A DNA stretch of 64,000 bases from Actinoplanes auranticolor (GTDB lineage: Bacteria; Actinomycetota; Actinomycetes; Mycobacteriales; Micromonosporaceae), in contig NZ_BOQL01000026.1 of the NCBI RefSeq assembly GCF_018332655.1, forward strand, positions 310,001 to 374,000, in the 5' to 3' direction. Below the pieces are notes generated by a model. That model did not search any database, was not told the DNA's origin, and saw only the letters and a list, made by a program, of their open reading frames with translations. A program made the position numbers and the translations under genes. The number at the start of each line of letters is the position of its first letter. Within the stretch, counting starts at the first letter, position 1. This document shows positions 32,514 through 41,794 of this stretch, one piece after another.

Positions 32514-33733
32514 TCCGCCCGTACCCGCCAGTCGTCGCCGTCCGGCCCGGCGACCAGCTCGCCGCCCAGCAGGGTCACCCGTTCCCGCATCCCGGCCAGC
32601 CCGCGGCCGGGCAGCGGATTGCGCACCTCCACGACCAGGTCAGGACCGCGGGCGGTGACCCGCAGGGACACCGGCGCCGGCGCGGCGTGCCGCAGCGCGT
32701 TGGTCAGGGACTCCTGCACGACCCGGTACGCCTCCCGGGACAGCTCCGCGGGCACCTCGTCGACCGGGCCGGTCGTCACCAGCTGCGCGCCGGCACCCGC
32801 GGCGAGCCGGGGGAGATCCCGAAGGTCGGGCCTGGACGGGGCCGCCTGACTCGGCCCTGGCGCTCCCGGCGGACCGAGCCCGGCGGGCGAGCGGCCGGGC
32901 CGGTGCCGCTCGTCACGGAGCAGGCCGAGGACCTGGTCCAGGTCCTCCATGGCGGCGCGGCCGGTCTCCTCGATGGCGGTCAGCGCCCGCCGGGCGAAGG
33001 CCGGGTCGCGTCCCAGCAGCTCCCCGGCCGCGGCCGCCTGCAGCACGGTGACCGTCAGTGCATGGCCGACCGAGTCGTGCAGCTCGCGGGCCAGCCGGTT
33101 GCGCTCGGCGAGCCGGCGGGCCTCGGCCCGTACCGCCGCCACCCGCTCGTCGGCCGACGGGCCCAGCAGCACCGGCGCCATCATGGCGGCCAGTGCGCCC
33201 AGCCCGGCGGTGGCGTAGCCGGTGGCCAGCAGCAGCGCCACGCCCAGCAGGGCCAGCCCGGCGGCCCGCCAGCCGGTGTGCGTCATGATCAGCGTCGCGG
33301 CGACCGGCACGGCGACGAACAGCACCAGCCCGACGATCGCGCCCACGCCGAGGTGCACGGCGAACCACAGCGCGGCGCGCAGGCGGGCCTCCGGCGCGGG
33401 TCTCGCGGGCGGGTCCGGCAGGTCGACGCCGAGAAGCCAGCGGGCGGCGGCGACCTCCAAGGCCCGCGTGCCGGGCAGGAACGGCGGCGTGAGCCCGATG
33501 GCGGCGGTCGCGGCGCCGAGCACGACGACGACGGCGAGCGGCGTGCCGCCGTCGGCCGCCAGCCGCGCAAGACCTGCCCCGACCAGCCCGTACGGCAGCA
33601 GCAGAACCCCACCGAGCAGCAGGAACGCGCCTCTCCGGTAGGTCGTCGCGCGCACCAGCGGCCGGAGGAGACGGCACATCAGCCGGCTCGCGGCGGTGGC
33701 CTGGGACCCAGCCGGCGGTGCCACAGGGGACAT
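32501..33733 (-). CDS. HisKA_3-type sensor histidine kinase
   Basis: A 410-residue kinase with about six transmembrane helices between residues 35 and 192. The phospho-acceptor His219 lies in ARELHDSVGHALT, and the HATPase region has NALRHA and GRGLAGMRERV. There is a proline/glycine-rich insertion at about 283-300. Minus-strand TAGGGT (33745-33740) ends 6 bases before the ATG, giving a leaderless gene that diverges from the glycosyltransferase. Confidence 0.9.
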   Translation of the reverse strand: MSPVAPPAGSQATAASRLMCRLLRPLVRATTYRRGAFLLLGGVLLLPYGLVGAGLARLAADGGTPLAVVVVLGAATAAIGLTPPFLPGTRALEVAAARWLLGVDLPDPPARPAPEARLRAALWFAVHLGVGAIVGLVLFVAVPVAATLIMTHTGWRAAGLALLGVALLLATGYATAGLGALAAMMAPVLLGPSADERVAAVRAEARRLAERNRLARELHDSVGHALTVTVLQAAAAGELLGRDPAFARRALTAIEETGRAAMEDLDQVLGLLRDERHRPGRSPAGLGPPGAPGPSQAAPSRPDLRDLPRLAAGAGAQLVTTGPVDEVPAELSREAYRVVQESLTNALRHAAPAPVSLRVTARGPDLVVEVRNPLPGRGLAGMRERVTLLGGELVAGPDGDDWRVRAEWPR

Positions 33734-33779
33734 GCCCGGACCCTAGTTCGCCGGGGCGCCGGGCCGCTGCCCCGCCGTT

Positions 33780-33794
33780 GTCCGGTTCGCGGAC
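33780..33794. promoter_or_regulatory. GTCCG-N5-CGGAC dyad between kinase and glycosyltransferase genes
   Basis: A perfect 5-bp inverted repeat with a 5-base spacer (GTCCGGTTCGCGGAC) lies 6 bp upstream of the glycosyltransferase -10 element TAGGTT (33800-33805). It could be bound by the adjacent NarL regulator. Dyads of this length also occur by chance in GC-rich DNA. Confidence 0.35.
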
Positions 33795-33811
33795 CCGGAT
33801 AGGTTCTGCGG

Positions 33812-35434
33812 ATGAGCGTGGACGTGGACGAGTCGCAGCCCGCTGCCGCAGCCCCGCCCCACCGTCACCGACGGTGGCTGTTCGCTGCGCTCATCGTGGT
33901 CATGCTCGGTCAGATGGCGGCCGCCATGGTGGTCACCTCGGTGCAGCAGACGCCGACCATCGACGAGCCGGTCTACGTCGGCGCGGCCGTCACCTACGTC
34001 GAGCAGCACAGCCTGCGGTACAATCCCGAGCACCCGCCGCTGGGCAAGCTGATCATGGCGGCCGGGCTGGTCTTCGCCGAGCCGCGGCTCGACCCGGATT
34101 ACCGGGGCAACCAGTCCGAGCTCGGCCGGCACCTCCTCTACGAGGCCGGCAACGACCCGTACGAGCTGATGGCCGCCGCCCGGCTCCCGATGATCATCCT
34201 GACGCTGCTGTTCGGGCTGGTGGTGTTCGCCTTCGCCCGGGACCTGGTGGGACCGGTGGGCGGGCTGCTCGCCCTGGCCCTCTACAGCTTCTCTCCCGAC
34301 CTGATCGCGCACGGGTCGCTGGCCACCCTCGACGTGCCGGCGGCCGGTTTCCTGCTGACCGCCACCTGGCTGCTCTGGCGGGCCCGCGACCGTCCCGGGC
34401 TGTACCTGCCGCTGGCCGGGCTGGCCCTCGGCGCCGCCCTGGCGACCCGGATGAGCGCGCTGCCCGCGGTGCCGGTGCTCCTGCTGCTGGCGTTCCTGGC
34501 GGTCAAACGGCTGCGCGGGGTGGCCGCGGCGGCCGGGGTCGGCGTGATCGCGCTCGCCGTCGTGTGGCTGAGCTACCTCGTCATCGATCCGACGCTGCAC
34601 TTCCTGACGCCGATCGGACTGCCCGAGCTGCAGGGGCTGAAGCGGACGCTGGTGAACCTGGTGCCGTTGCCGGAGCCGTACCGCGACGGCATGCGCATCC
34701 AGTTCGGGTTCGAGAACCGGACCTTCAACGGCTTCCTGTTCGGTGAGCGGTACCAGGGCTCGCGCTGGTACTACATGCCCGCGGCGATGCTCGTGAAGAC
34801 GCCACTGGGCCTGCTGGTGCTGTGGCTGGCCGGCGCGGTGACCCTGCTGGCCGTGGCGCGGCTGCGGATCGCGGCCCTCTACCTGCTGGTGACGCCGGCC
34901 ATCCTCTTCGCCGTGTCCATGACAGGCGCGCGCAACTTCGGCAGCCGGTACGCGATCTTCCTGCCGGTCTTCCTGGCCGTCGCCGCCGCGGCGGTGGTGA
35001 CGCTGCGCCCGCGCTGGACGCGGATCACGGCAGCGGTACTGGTGGCGTTCGTCGCGGTCAGCTCCGTGCGGACGTTCCCGTACTACCTGCCGTACTCCAA
35101 CGAGGCGTTCGGCGGGCCGGCCAAGACCCACCTGCGGCTGCACGACTCGAACGTCGACTGGGGCCAGGACCTGGGCCGGCTCGCCGACCGGCTGCGCGAG
35201 CGCTATCCCGGCGAGCAGGTCTGGCTGGTGTACAAGGGCGCGGGGGTGCCGGCCGCGTACGGCATCGACGCCCGGAGCCCGCTCGGGGTGCCGCCGGCCG
35301 ACGTGCACGGGCTGCTGGTGGTCTCGAACTCCACGGTCGCCGGCGCGACCGGCCGGACCCGGGCACTGATCGCCGGCAGCGGCGAACCGATCGACATGGT
35401 CGGCCACTCGATCAGCATCTACCGCCGCCCCTGA
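33812..35434 (+). CDS. Lipid-linked sugar glycosyltransferase (PMT/ArnT-like GT-C)
   Basis: A 540-residue integral membrane enzyme with about eleven helices. After the first helix comes the GT-C catalytic loop TPTIDEPVYVG (Asp51-Glu52) and the NPEHPPLGKL motif of dolichyl-phosphate-mannose-type transferases. A soluble C-terminal part includes SNVDWGQDLGRL. It should transfer a sugar from a polyprenyl phosphate to an acceptor outside the membrane; donor and acceptor are unknown. The ATG follows TAGGTT by 6 bases, a leaderless layout. It diverges from the kinase. Confidence 0.82.
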   Translation: MSVDVDESQPAAAAPPHRHRRWLFAALIVVMLGQMAAAMVVTSVQQTPTIDEPVYVGAAVTYVEQHSLRYNPEHPPLGKLIMAAGLVFAEPRLDPDYRGNQSELGRHLLYEAGNDPYELMAAARLPMIILTLLFGLVVFAFARDLVGPVGGLLALALYSFSPDLIAHGSLATLDVPAAGFLLTATWLLWRARDRPGLYLPLAGLALGAALATRMSALPAVPVLLLLAFLAVKRLRGVAAAAGVGVIALAVVWLSYLVIDPTLHFLTPIGLPELQGLKRTLVNLVPLPEPYRDGMRIQFGFENRTFNGFLFGERYQGSRWYYMPAAMLVKTPLGLLVLWLAGAVTLLAVARLRIAALYLLVTPAILFAVSMTGARNFGSRYAIFLPVFLAVAAAAVVTLRPRWTRITAAVLVAFVAVSSVRTFPYYLPYSNEAFGGPAKTHLRLHDSNVDWGQDLGRLADRLRERYPGEQVWLVYKGAGVPAAYGIDARSPLGVPPADVHGLLVVSNSTVAGATGRTRALIAGSGEPIDMVGHSISIYRRP

Positions 35435-35444
35435 GGCGGGGCGG

Positions 35445-36605
35445 TCAGCCGGCGGTCCGCTCCAGGCCGAACTTGCCGTTCTCGGCCCGCAGCAGCAGGA
35501 ACTTCGGCGTCGTCCGGGTGCCGTCGGGGTTGAAGCTCAGCGGACCGCTCATCGCCGGCAGGTCGGTGGCCGCGATCGCCTTGCGGACCGCCTCGCGGTC
35601 GGTGCTGCCCGCGCGCTTCACGGCGTCGAGCGCGACTTTCACCGCGTCGTACGCCTCGACCGTCGACGGCCCCGGCGGCGAGCCGAATGCCGCCTGGTAA
35701 CGCTTCGACCAGCCGGCCAGCTCGGGCAGGAGCTCCGGGAAGATCAGGGCTGTGCCGTACACGCCGCGGGACTGCTCGGGGGTGAGCCCGGCCAGCAGCG
35801 GGCCGTCGGTCGCGCCGTCGCCCACGACGATCTTGCCGGTGAAGCCGCTGTCGCGCAGGTCCTTGATGAGCTGGCTCGCCTCGGCGTAGTAGCCCGTGTA
35901 GTAGACGATGTCGGCCCGGCCGGCCCGCACCGAGCCGGCGATCCGCGCGTAGCTCGGCGCGCCCTGGCTCAGCTCGAACTCGCCGGTCACCGTCAGGGCG
36001 CCGGTGCGCGCGGCCGCGGCCGCGGTCGACTCGGCCAGGGTGACCGGGAAGCTGGTGCCGTCGTGCACGACCGCGAGGCGGCGCCCGCCGAGCCGCTTCA
36101 TCCAGCCGACCGCGAAGTCCGCCTCGGCGGTGACCGTGCCGCAGATCAGGAAGACGCTGTCGTACTTCGGCGCGAGCAGGTCGGTCGAGTTGGACTGGGC
36201 CACGACCATCGGCACGCCCGCGGCCCGGAAGATCTTCAGCGTCGGCACGGTGGCGCTGCTGCAGTAGCCGCCGACCGAGGCGACGATGTCCCGGCCGACC
36301 AGCGTACGGGCGGCGGTCACCGCGGTGCCGGGATCACAGGCGTCGTCCCCGACGACCAGCTCGACCTGCCGGCCCAGCACCCCACCGGCCGCGTTGGCCT
36401 CACTGACGGCCAGCCGCGCCCCGTTGACCATGGCTTCGCCGGACGGGCTGCTGCGCCCGGTCAGCGGGACCAGCGTGCCCAGGCGGATGGTGCCCGACGA
36501 CGGCGCGGGGTCACCCGCGGGCCCGTCCGCGCTCCCGCCGCAACCGCCCAGGGCGGTCAGGGCGACCGCCACGGCAATGCTGGACAGCAGTTTCCGGCTG
36601 CGCAT
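35445..36605 (-). CDS. ABC transporter substrate-binding lipoprotein, branched-chain amino-acid type
   Basis: A 386-residue lipoprotein with lipobox ALGGC (Cys near residue 21) and a periplasmic-binding-protein type I fold of the LivJ family (IRLGTLVPLTGRSSPSGE, GARLAVSEANAAGGVLGR). The following segment LVVGDDACDPGTAV and DAVKVALDAVKRAG are typical. No permease or ATPase genes are adjacent, so it may serve an unlinked transporter or act as a sensor. It diverges from the GGDEF-EAL gene. Codon use is normal. Confidence 0.88.
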   Translation of the reverse strand: MRSRKLLSSIAVAVALTALGGCGGSADGPAGDPAPSSGTIRLGTLVPLTGRSSPSGEAMVNGARLAVSEANAAGGVLGRQVELVVGDDACDPGTAVTAARTLVGRDIVASVGGYCSSATVPTLKIFRAAGVPMVVAQSNSTDLLAPKYDSVFLICGTVTAEADFAVGWMKRLGGRRLAVVHDGTSFPVTLAESTAAAAARTGALTVTGEFELSQGAPSYARIAGSVRAGRADIVYYTGYYAEASQLIKDLRDSGFTGKIVVGDGATDGPLLAGLTPEQSRGVYGTALIFPELLPELAGWSKRYQAAFGSPPGPSTVEAYDAVKVALDAVKRAGSTDREAVRKAIAATDLPAMSGPLSFNPDGTRTTPKFLLLRAENGKFGLERTAG

Positions 36606-36709
36606 GGAACCACACCCCGTCCTTCGGCTCATGGGTCTCATCGGTCTCCAGCCCGGTCACCTGAGCCCATTCGCCTTCACCGCCGCCCGCCGCTGCCGAA
36701 TAGAGCGCC

Positions 36710-38692
36710 GTGATCAGCCGCATCCGGGGACGCAGTGTCGCGATGACTGCTGCCCTGGCGGGCGTGCTGCTCGCGCTGGCCGGGTACGTCATCCAGGGCA
36801 CGGTGCACACCACCCGGGCCACCGAGCAGCAGAGTCACGCGCTGGTCGTCGACTCGCTGTTCTCCGAGGCGCGGATCGCGATCGCCATGCAGGAGGTGAA
36901 CCTTCGGCACTACCAGGTGGAGCCTTCGGTGGCCGTCGAGCAGCGCTTCGCCCAGGTCGCGCTGACCGCCAACGACACGCTGGCGCAGATCGCCGCCGGC
37001 GACACCGGCCAGGCCCGGGCCGACGCGTTGCGGCTGCGCGAGGAGCAGCGCGCCTATCAAGCTCTCGCCGAGCGGCTGATCGCTCTGATCGCCGACAGCG
37101 ACCCGGCCCACGTCCAGCTGGACCGCCTCGAGGTGACGCCGGCCTTCTACACGCTCCAGGACGACATCGACGAGGTGTCGCGGGCGTACCACGACGCCGC
37201 CCAGTCGCAGGTGTCGGCGCTGCGCCGGACCCAGGTGCGGCTGCTGATCGGCACCTCGGTCGGTTTCGCCGTGGGGCTGACCCTGGTCGGCATGATCCTG
37301 CGGCTGGTGCTGAGCTACCAGCGGCGGCTGGTGGACCAGGCCGCCGCGAGCCGGTACCTGGCCCTGCACGATCCGCTCACCGGCCTGCCCAACCGCACCC
37401 TGTTCGGCCAGCGGTTGCAGGCGGCCCTGGCCGGGCTCACCGCGGCCGGGGGTCATCAGATCGCCCTCATGGTGATCGACCTCAACGGTTTCAAGGCCGT
37501 CAACGACACCCTCGGCCACCAGGCCGGTGACCAGGTGCTGCTCGAGTCCGGGCGGCGGCTGGCCGAGAGCGTCGGCACCGACGGTGTGGTGGCCCGCCTG
37601 GGCGGGGACGAGTTCGCTGTGCTGCTTCCCCACGTCACCGGCGTCGAGGCGGCCACCGAACTCGCCGGACGGCTGGTCGCCGCGCTGCGCCGCGACTTCG
37701 TGCTGGCCGAGGGCCCGGCGGCGATCAGCGGCAGCCTCGGCATCGCGCTGGGCCCGCTGCACGGCGCCGGCGACGAGCTGTTCCGGCACGCCGACGCGGC
37801 GATGTACCGGGCCAAGGGCAACGGCGGCGGCGTCGCCGTCTACGACGCCGCCGAGGACGCCGAGACCCCCGACCGGATGCAGCTCTTCGCCGACCTGCGG
37901 GCCCTGCTCGACAGCGGCGACCCGGACGGTCAGCTGCGGCTCTACTACCAGCCCCAGGTACGCCTCAGCGACGGTGTCGTGACCTCGGCCGAGGCCCTGG
38001 TCCGCTGGCAGCACCCCGAGCGCGGGCTGCTGCTGCCGGCCACGTTCCTGCCCGTCGCGGAGAGCCGGGGCCTGGAGATCCGGCTGACCGACCACCTCCT
38101 GGGGCTCGCGGTCGGCCAGGCCGCCCGGTGGCGGCTGGCCGGGCACGCGTTCCAGGTGGCGGTGAACGTGTCACCCGGTTGCCTGGTCGACCCCGGATTC
38201 GTCGCCCGGGTGCTGAGCACCGTGGCCGACGCCGGGCTGCCGCCGCGCCTGCTGTGCCTGGAACTGACCGAGACCAGCATCATGGCCGACCCGGACCGGG
38301 CGGTCCGCGCCCTGCACGAGGTCCGCGAGCACGGCATCACCGTCTCGGTCGACGACTTCGGCACCGGCTTCAGCTCGCTGGCCCAGCTGCGCCGGGTGCC
38401 GGCCGACGAGCTGAAGATCGACCGTACGTTCATGCGCGACCTGACGCCGGGCACCCCGGACGCGGTCATGGTGCGCAGCGCGATCGACCTCGGGCACAAC
38501 CTCGGCCTGTCCATGGTGGCCGAGGGGGTGGAGGACGTGGCGGCGCTGCTGCGGCTGCGCGAGCTGTCCTGCGAGTACGCCCAGGGCTACGCGCTGAGCC
38601 ACCCGGTGCCCGCCGACCGGCTCCCGCAGGCCTGCCGCGACGCCGAGGAGGTCGTGCGCCACGCCGTCGGTACCGCCGCGCCGATCGTCTGA
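36710..38692 (+). CDS. Membrane GGDEF-EAL protein (c-di-GMP synthesis/degradation)
   Basis: A 660-residue protein. Two transmembrane helices (about 10-32 and 180-208) flank an extracytoplasmic four-helix sensor. The GGDEF domain has intact GGDEF at 298-302. The EAL domain has EAL at 428-430 plus ELTE, DDFGTG, KIDR and AEGVED. Both catalytic sites look complete, so it may make and cleave cyclic di-GMP. The inhibitory RxxD site before GGDEF is absent (VGTD). In actinomycetes this messenger governs development. The GTG at 36710 starts the first helix. Confidence 0.93.
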   Translation: MISRIRGRSVAMTAALAGVLLALAGYVIQGTVHTTRATEQQSHALVVDSLFSEARIAIAMQEVNLRHYQVEPSVAVEQRFAQVALTANDTLAQIAAGDTGQARADALRLREEQRAYQALAERLIALIADSDPAHVQLDRLEVTPAFYTLQDDIDEVSRAYHDAAQSQVSALRRTQVRLLIGTSVGFAVGLTLVGMILRLVLSYQRRLVDQAAASRYLALHDPLTGLPNRTLFGQRLQAALAGLTAAGGHQIALMVIDLNGFKAVNDTLGHQAGDQVLLESGRRLAESVGTDGVVARLGGDEFAVLLPHVTGVEAATELAGRLVAALRRDFVLAEGPAAISGSLGIALGPLHGAGDELFRHADAAMYRAKGNGGGVAVYDAAEDAETPDRMQLFADLRALLDSGDPDGQLRLYYQPQVRLSDGVVTSAEALVRWQHPERGLLLPATFLPVAESRGLEIRLTDHLLGLAVGQAARWRLAGHAFQVAVNVSPGCLVDPGFVARVLSTVADAGLPPRLLCLELTETSIMADPDRAVRALHEVREHGITVSVDDFGTGFSSLAQLRRVPADELKIDRTFMRDLTPGTPDAVMVRSAIDLGHNLGLSMVAEGVEDVAALLRLRELSCEYAQGYALSHPVPADRLPQACRDAEEVVRHAVGTAAPIV

Positions 38693-38742
38693 AACCGGTG
38701 TGGACCGCCGTCGTGCGGGTATGCGCCGCGCGGAGGTGCCAC

Positions 38743-39546
38743 ATGGATTCCGACGGCCTGCGCGCGAGCATGACGTTCATCGGCAACGCGACGACCGTGT
38801 TGCGGCTCGGGGACTTCACCCTGCTGACCGACCCCAATTTCGTGTCCGCGGGCAGCCGGGTGCACCTGGGCTACGGCATGTGGACCCGGCGGCTGCTGGA
38901 CCCGGCCTGCTCGGTCGCCGAGCTGCCGCCGCTCGACGCGGTGCTGCTGTCGCACTTCCACGGCGACCACTGGGACCGGGTGGCCACGGCCGAGGTGGGG
39001 AAGACGACACCGATCGTCACCACCCGGGAGGCCCAGCGCAAGCTGCGGCGCCGCAAGTTCGAAGAGGTCCTGGGCCTGCCCACGTGGGAGAGCCACGAGC
39101 TCTCGCGGGGACGGCAGCGGCTGCGGGTGACCTCCGTGCCGGGCCGGCACGGTCCCGGCCTGATGGACCGGCTGCTGCCGGACGTCATGGGCTCGGTGGT
39201 GGAGCTGGAGGAGGACAGCCGGTGCCGGCTGCGGCTCTACATCACCGGCGACACGCTGTACCGGCCGTTCCTGGAAGAAGTGCCCCGCCGGTGCGGGGAG
39301 ATCGATGCCATGATCATCCACCTCGGCGGCACGAAGATCCTGGGCATGCTGCTCACCATGGACGACAAACAGGGCGTGGCGACGACCGAGGTGATCCGGC
39401 CGCGGCTCACCATCCCGATCCACAACGACGACTACGTGGTGCAGAAGCTGCCGCTGAGCGCGTTCCTGGGCCGGGCCCGCGAGCACGGCCTGACCGGGAT
39501 CCAGCCGATCACTCGCGGGGACAGCCTGGAGCTGCCGCTGCGCTGA
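38743..39546 (+). CDS. Metallo-beta-lactamase-fold hydrolase (UlaG/NAPE-PLD-like)
   Basis: A 267-residue cytoplasmic protein with the zinc-binding motif HFHGDHWD at about residue 72, LLTDPNF near residue 27, ITGDTLY near 168 and a late conserved HNDD. It belongs to the broad MBL group that includes UlaG and phospholipase-D-like enzymes; the substrate is not predictable. GGAGGTG (38732-38738) gives a strong ribosome binding site for ATG 38743. It converges on the catalase gene. Confidence 0.83.
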   Translation: MDSDGLRASMTFIGNATTVLRLGDFTLLTDPNFVSAGSRVHLGYGMWTRRLLDPACSVAELPPLDAVLLSHFHGDHWDRVATAEVGKTTPIVTTREAQRKLRRRKFEEVLGLPTWESHELSRGRQRLRVTSVPGRHGPGLMDRLLPDVMGSVVELEEDSRCRLRLYITGDTLYRPFLEEVPRRCGEIDAMIIHLGGTKILGMLLTMDDKQGVATTEVIRPRLTIPIHNDDYVVQKLPLSAFLGRAREHGLTGIQPITRGDSLELPLR

Positions 39547-39579
39547 GCCCCGGGCCCGGCGCAGCGGCAGCCCCGCCGG

Positions 39580-41706
39580 CTACGCGGTCGGTGCCGCTGC
39601 GGCCATGACCTGCGGCGTGCGGGCCCAGACCCGGTGCAGACCGAGAGCGGTGACGAGCTGCTTGCGGTACGCGGCCGTCATGCCGTCGGCGAGCAGGATG
39701 CCCGGCGCCTCGACGTCGATCCCCGCGGTGCGCAGCGCCTGGACGCCGTCACCCCACGCGCCGATGGCCTTGGCGTGGCGGAACGCTTCCTGCAGCAGCA
39801 CGGTCAGCTTCACGTCGGCGAGGTCACCGGCGCCGCCCGCGATGAGCACCGCGTCGTACTCGATCGACCGCGTGGTCAGCAGCGTGCGCTCGATGATCTC
39901 CTTGCGCAGGCCCTTGACCAGCTCGCCGCCGTGCGGCGCGATGACCCGCAGCAGGGCGCCCTGAGCCGTCAGCGCGTCGCGCAGCTTGCCGATCCCGGCC
40001 AGGTCCGCCTTCGGTCCGGCGACCACGCCGACGACGCGGCCGGCGATCGGTCCGGGCACCCCGGTGATCTGCGACAGCGCGGCGGAGACGGCTACCTCCG
40101 GGACGGGCGTGCCGGCCGGCGCGGGCAGGCCCAGACCGGCGGCGACCCGGGCGGCCAGGCCGGCGTCCACGTTCGCCAGCACGCCCAGCATGCGCTCGCG
40201 GATCGCCTGCTCGTAGCACTTGCCGAGCTCGAAGGTGAAGGCCTCGGTGAGGTGGATCCGCTCGACCTCGCTCAGGCTGGCGTAGAACATCGCCGGCTGG
40301 CTGAAGTGGTCGTCGAACGAGACCGGGTTGGCCCGTACCTTCGCACCCTCGACCAGCCGCGGCACGTGCACGAAGCCGCCCTCCGGCGCGCTCGCCGGGG
40401 CCGGGCCCTCGGCCCCGGCCAGGCTGTTGGGCAGGTACGGCGCGATGCCGCGGTGCACGGCGGTCTGGTGCATCCCGTCGCGCAGGTTGTCGTTGACCGG
40501 CGCGTGCGGCCGGTTGATCGGCAGCTGCGGGAAGTTCGGCCCGCCGAGCCGGGTGAGCTGGGTGTCCAGGTACGAGAACAGCCGCGCCTGCATCAGCGGG
40601 TCGTTGGTGACCTCGATGCCGGGCACGAGGTGGCCGGTGTGGAACGCGACCTGCTCCACCTCGGCGTGGTAGTTGTCCGGGTTGCGGTTGAGGGTCAGCA
40701 GGCCGATCGGCTGCACCGGCGCCAGTTCCTCCGGGACGATCTTGGTGGGGTCGAGCAGGTCGATCCCCTCGAAGGTCTCCTCGGCGCTGTCCGGCATCAC
40801 CTGGATGCCGAGCTCGTACTCCAGGAAGGCGCCGGCGTCGATCGCGTCGGCCAGGTCGCGGCGATGGAAGTCCGGGTCGACCCCGGCGGCGATCTGCGCC
40901 TCCTCCCAGACCAGCGAGTGCACCCCGGCGACCGGCTTCCAGTGGAACTTCACCAGGTGCGTACCGCCGTCGGCATCGACCAGCCGGAACGTGTGCACCC
41001 CGAAGCCCTCCATGGTGCGGTACGAGCGCGGGATGCCACGGTCGGACATGTTCCAGAAGACGTGATGGGTGGCCTCGGTGTGCAGCGAGACGAAGTCCCA
41101 GAACGTGTCGTGGGCCGACTGCGCCTGCGGGATCTCCCGGTCCGGGTGCGGCTTGCCGGCGTGGATGATGTCCGGGAACTTGATGCCGTCCTGGATGAAG
41201 AACACCGGGATGTTGTTGCCGACCAGGTCGACGTTGCCCTGGTCGGTGTAGAACTTCACCGCGAAGCCGCGGGTGTCGCGCACCGTGTCGGCGGACCCGC
41301 GGGAGCCCAGCACGGTCGAGAAGCGTACGAAGACCGGCGTCTCCTTGCCTTCCTCGGCCAGGAAGCGCGCCTTGGTGACCGACGCCGCGCTGCCGTACGC
41401 CCGGAAGACGCCGTGCGCGGCGGCACCGCGCGCGTGCACGACCCGCTCGGGGATCCGCTCGTGGTCGAAGTGGGTGATCTTCTCCCGCAGGTGGAAGTCC
41501 TCGAGCAGCGACGGCCCGCGGGGTCCCGCCTTCAGTGAATGGTCGGTGTCGCTGAGCCGCAGACCCTGCGCCGTCGTGAGGTACTCCCCGGTCTGCAACC
41601 CCTGCTCCGGTGCCAGAGCACCGGTCAGCGGGGTGGTAGCCGCCGGTTCCATGGCGGCCGGGCTCGGCACGGTGGGCTCTGACCTGCGGGGGCGCTTCAC
41701 TGCCAT
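39580..41706 (-). CDS. katE: Large-subunit (clade II) catalase
   Basis: A 708-residue monofunctional haem catalase of the HPII type. The core has catalytic His in VVHARGAAAHG, Asn in VGNNIPVFF and the proximal haem Tyr in RLFSYLDTQL. After about residue 560 comes a C-terminal flavodoxin/DJ-1-like domain (IAGRVVGVVAGPKADLAG, IAPHGGELVKG). It decomposes hydrogen peroxide in the cytoplasm. A SigB-like promoter lies upstream, matching the stress and stationary-phase control known for large actinobacterial catalases. Confidence 0.96.
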   Translation of the reverse strand: MAVKRPRRSEPTVPSPAAMEPAATTPLTGALAPEQGLQTGEYLTTAQGLRLSDTDHSLKAGPRGPSLLEDFHLREKITHFDHERIPERVVHARGAAAHGVFRAYGSAASVTKARFLAEEGKETPVFVRFSTVLGSRGSADTVRDTRGFAVKFYTDQGNVDLVGNNIPVFFIQDGIKFPDIIHAGKPHPDREIPQAQSAHDTFWDFVSLHTEATHHVFWNMSDRGIPRSYRTMEGFGVHTFRLVDADGGTHLVKFHWKPVAGVHSLVWEEAQIAAGVDPDFHRRDLADAIDAGAFLEYELGIQVMPDSAEETFEGIDLLDPTKIVPEELAPVQPIGLLTLNRNPDNYHAEVEQVAFHTGHLVPGIEVTNDPLMQARLFSYLDTQLTRLGGPNFPQLPINRPHAPVNDNLRDGMHQTAVHRGIAPYLPNSLAGAEGPAPASAPEGGFVHVPRLVEGAKVRANPVSFDDHFSQPAMFYASLSEVERIHLTEAFTFELGKCYEQAIRERMLGVLANVDAGLAARVAAGLGLPAPAGTPVPEVAVSAALSQITGVPGPIAGRVVGVVAGPKADLAGIGKLRDALTAQGALLRVIAPHGGELVKGLRKEIIERTLLTTRSIEYDAVLIAGGAGDLADVKLTVLLQEAFRHAKAIGAWGDGVQALRTAGIDVEAPGILLADGMTAAYRKQLVTALGLHRVWARTPQVMAAAAPTA

Positions 41707-41750
41707 CTACTGTCCTCGTCTCGAACACGGGCACCGGAGATTCGGGGCTG

Positions 41751-41774
41751 TATCCCCGGTGCCCGGTATGAAAC
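41751..41774 (-). promoter_or_regulatory. SigB-like promoter of katE
   Basis: On the minus strand GTTT (41774-41771), a 14-base spacer and GGGATA (41756-41751) fit the actinobacterial SigB-type pattern GNNT-N14-16-GGGTAY with one or two deviations. The predicted start site would be near 41745, about 39 bases before the katE ATG. Confidence 0.55.
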
Positions 41775-41794
41775 GCCCGAAACGTTCAGTTGAT

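Noticed and set aside
39634..41538. 634-residue open frame on the plus strand opposite the catalase
   Set aside because: Composition is dominated by R, G, Q and H repeats typical of an antisense shadow in high-GC DNA, and the opposite strand is an unmistakable catalase.
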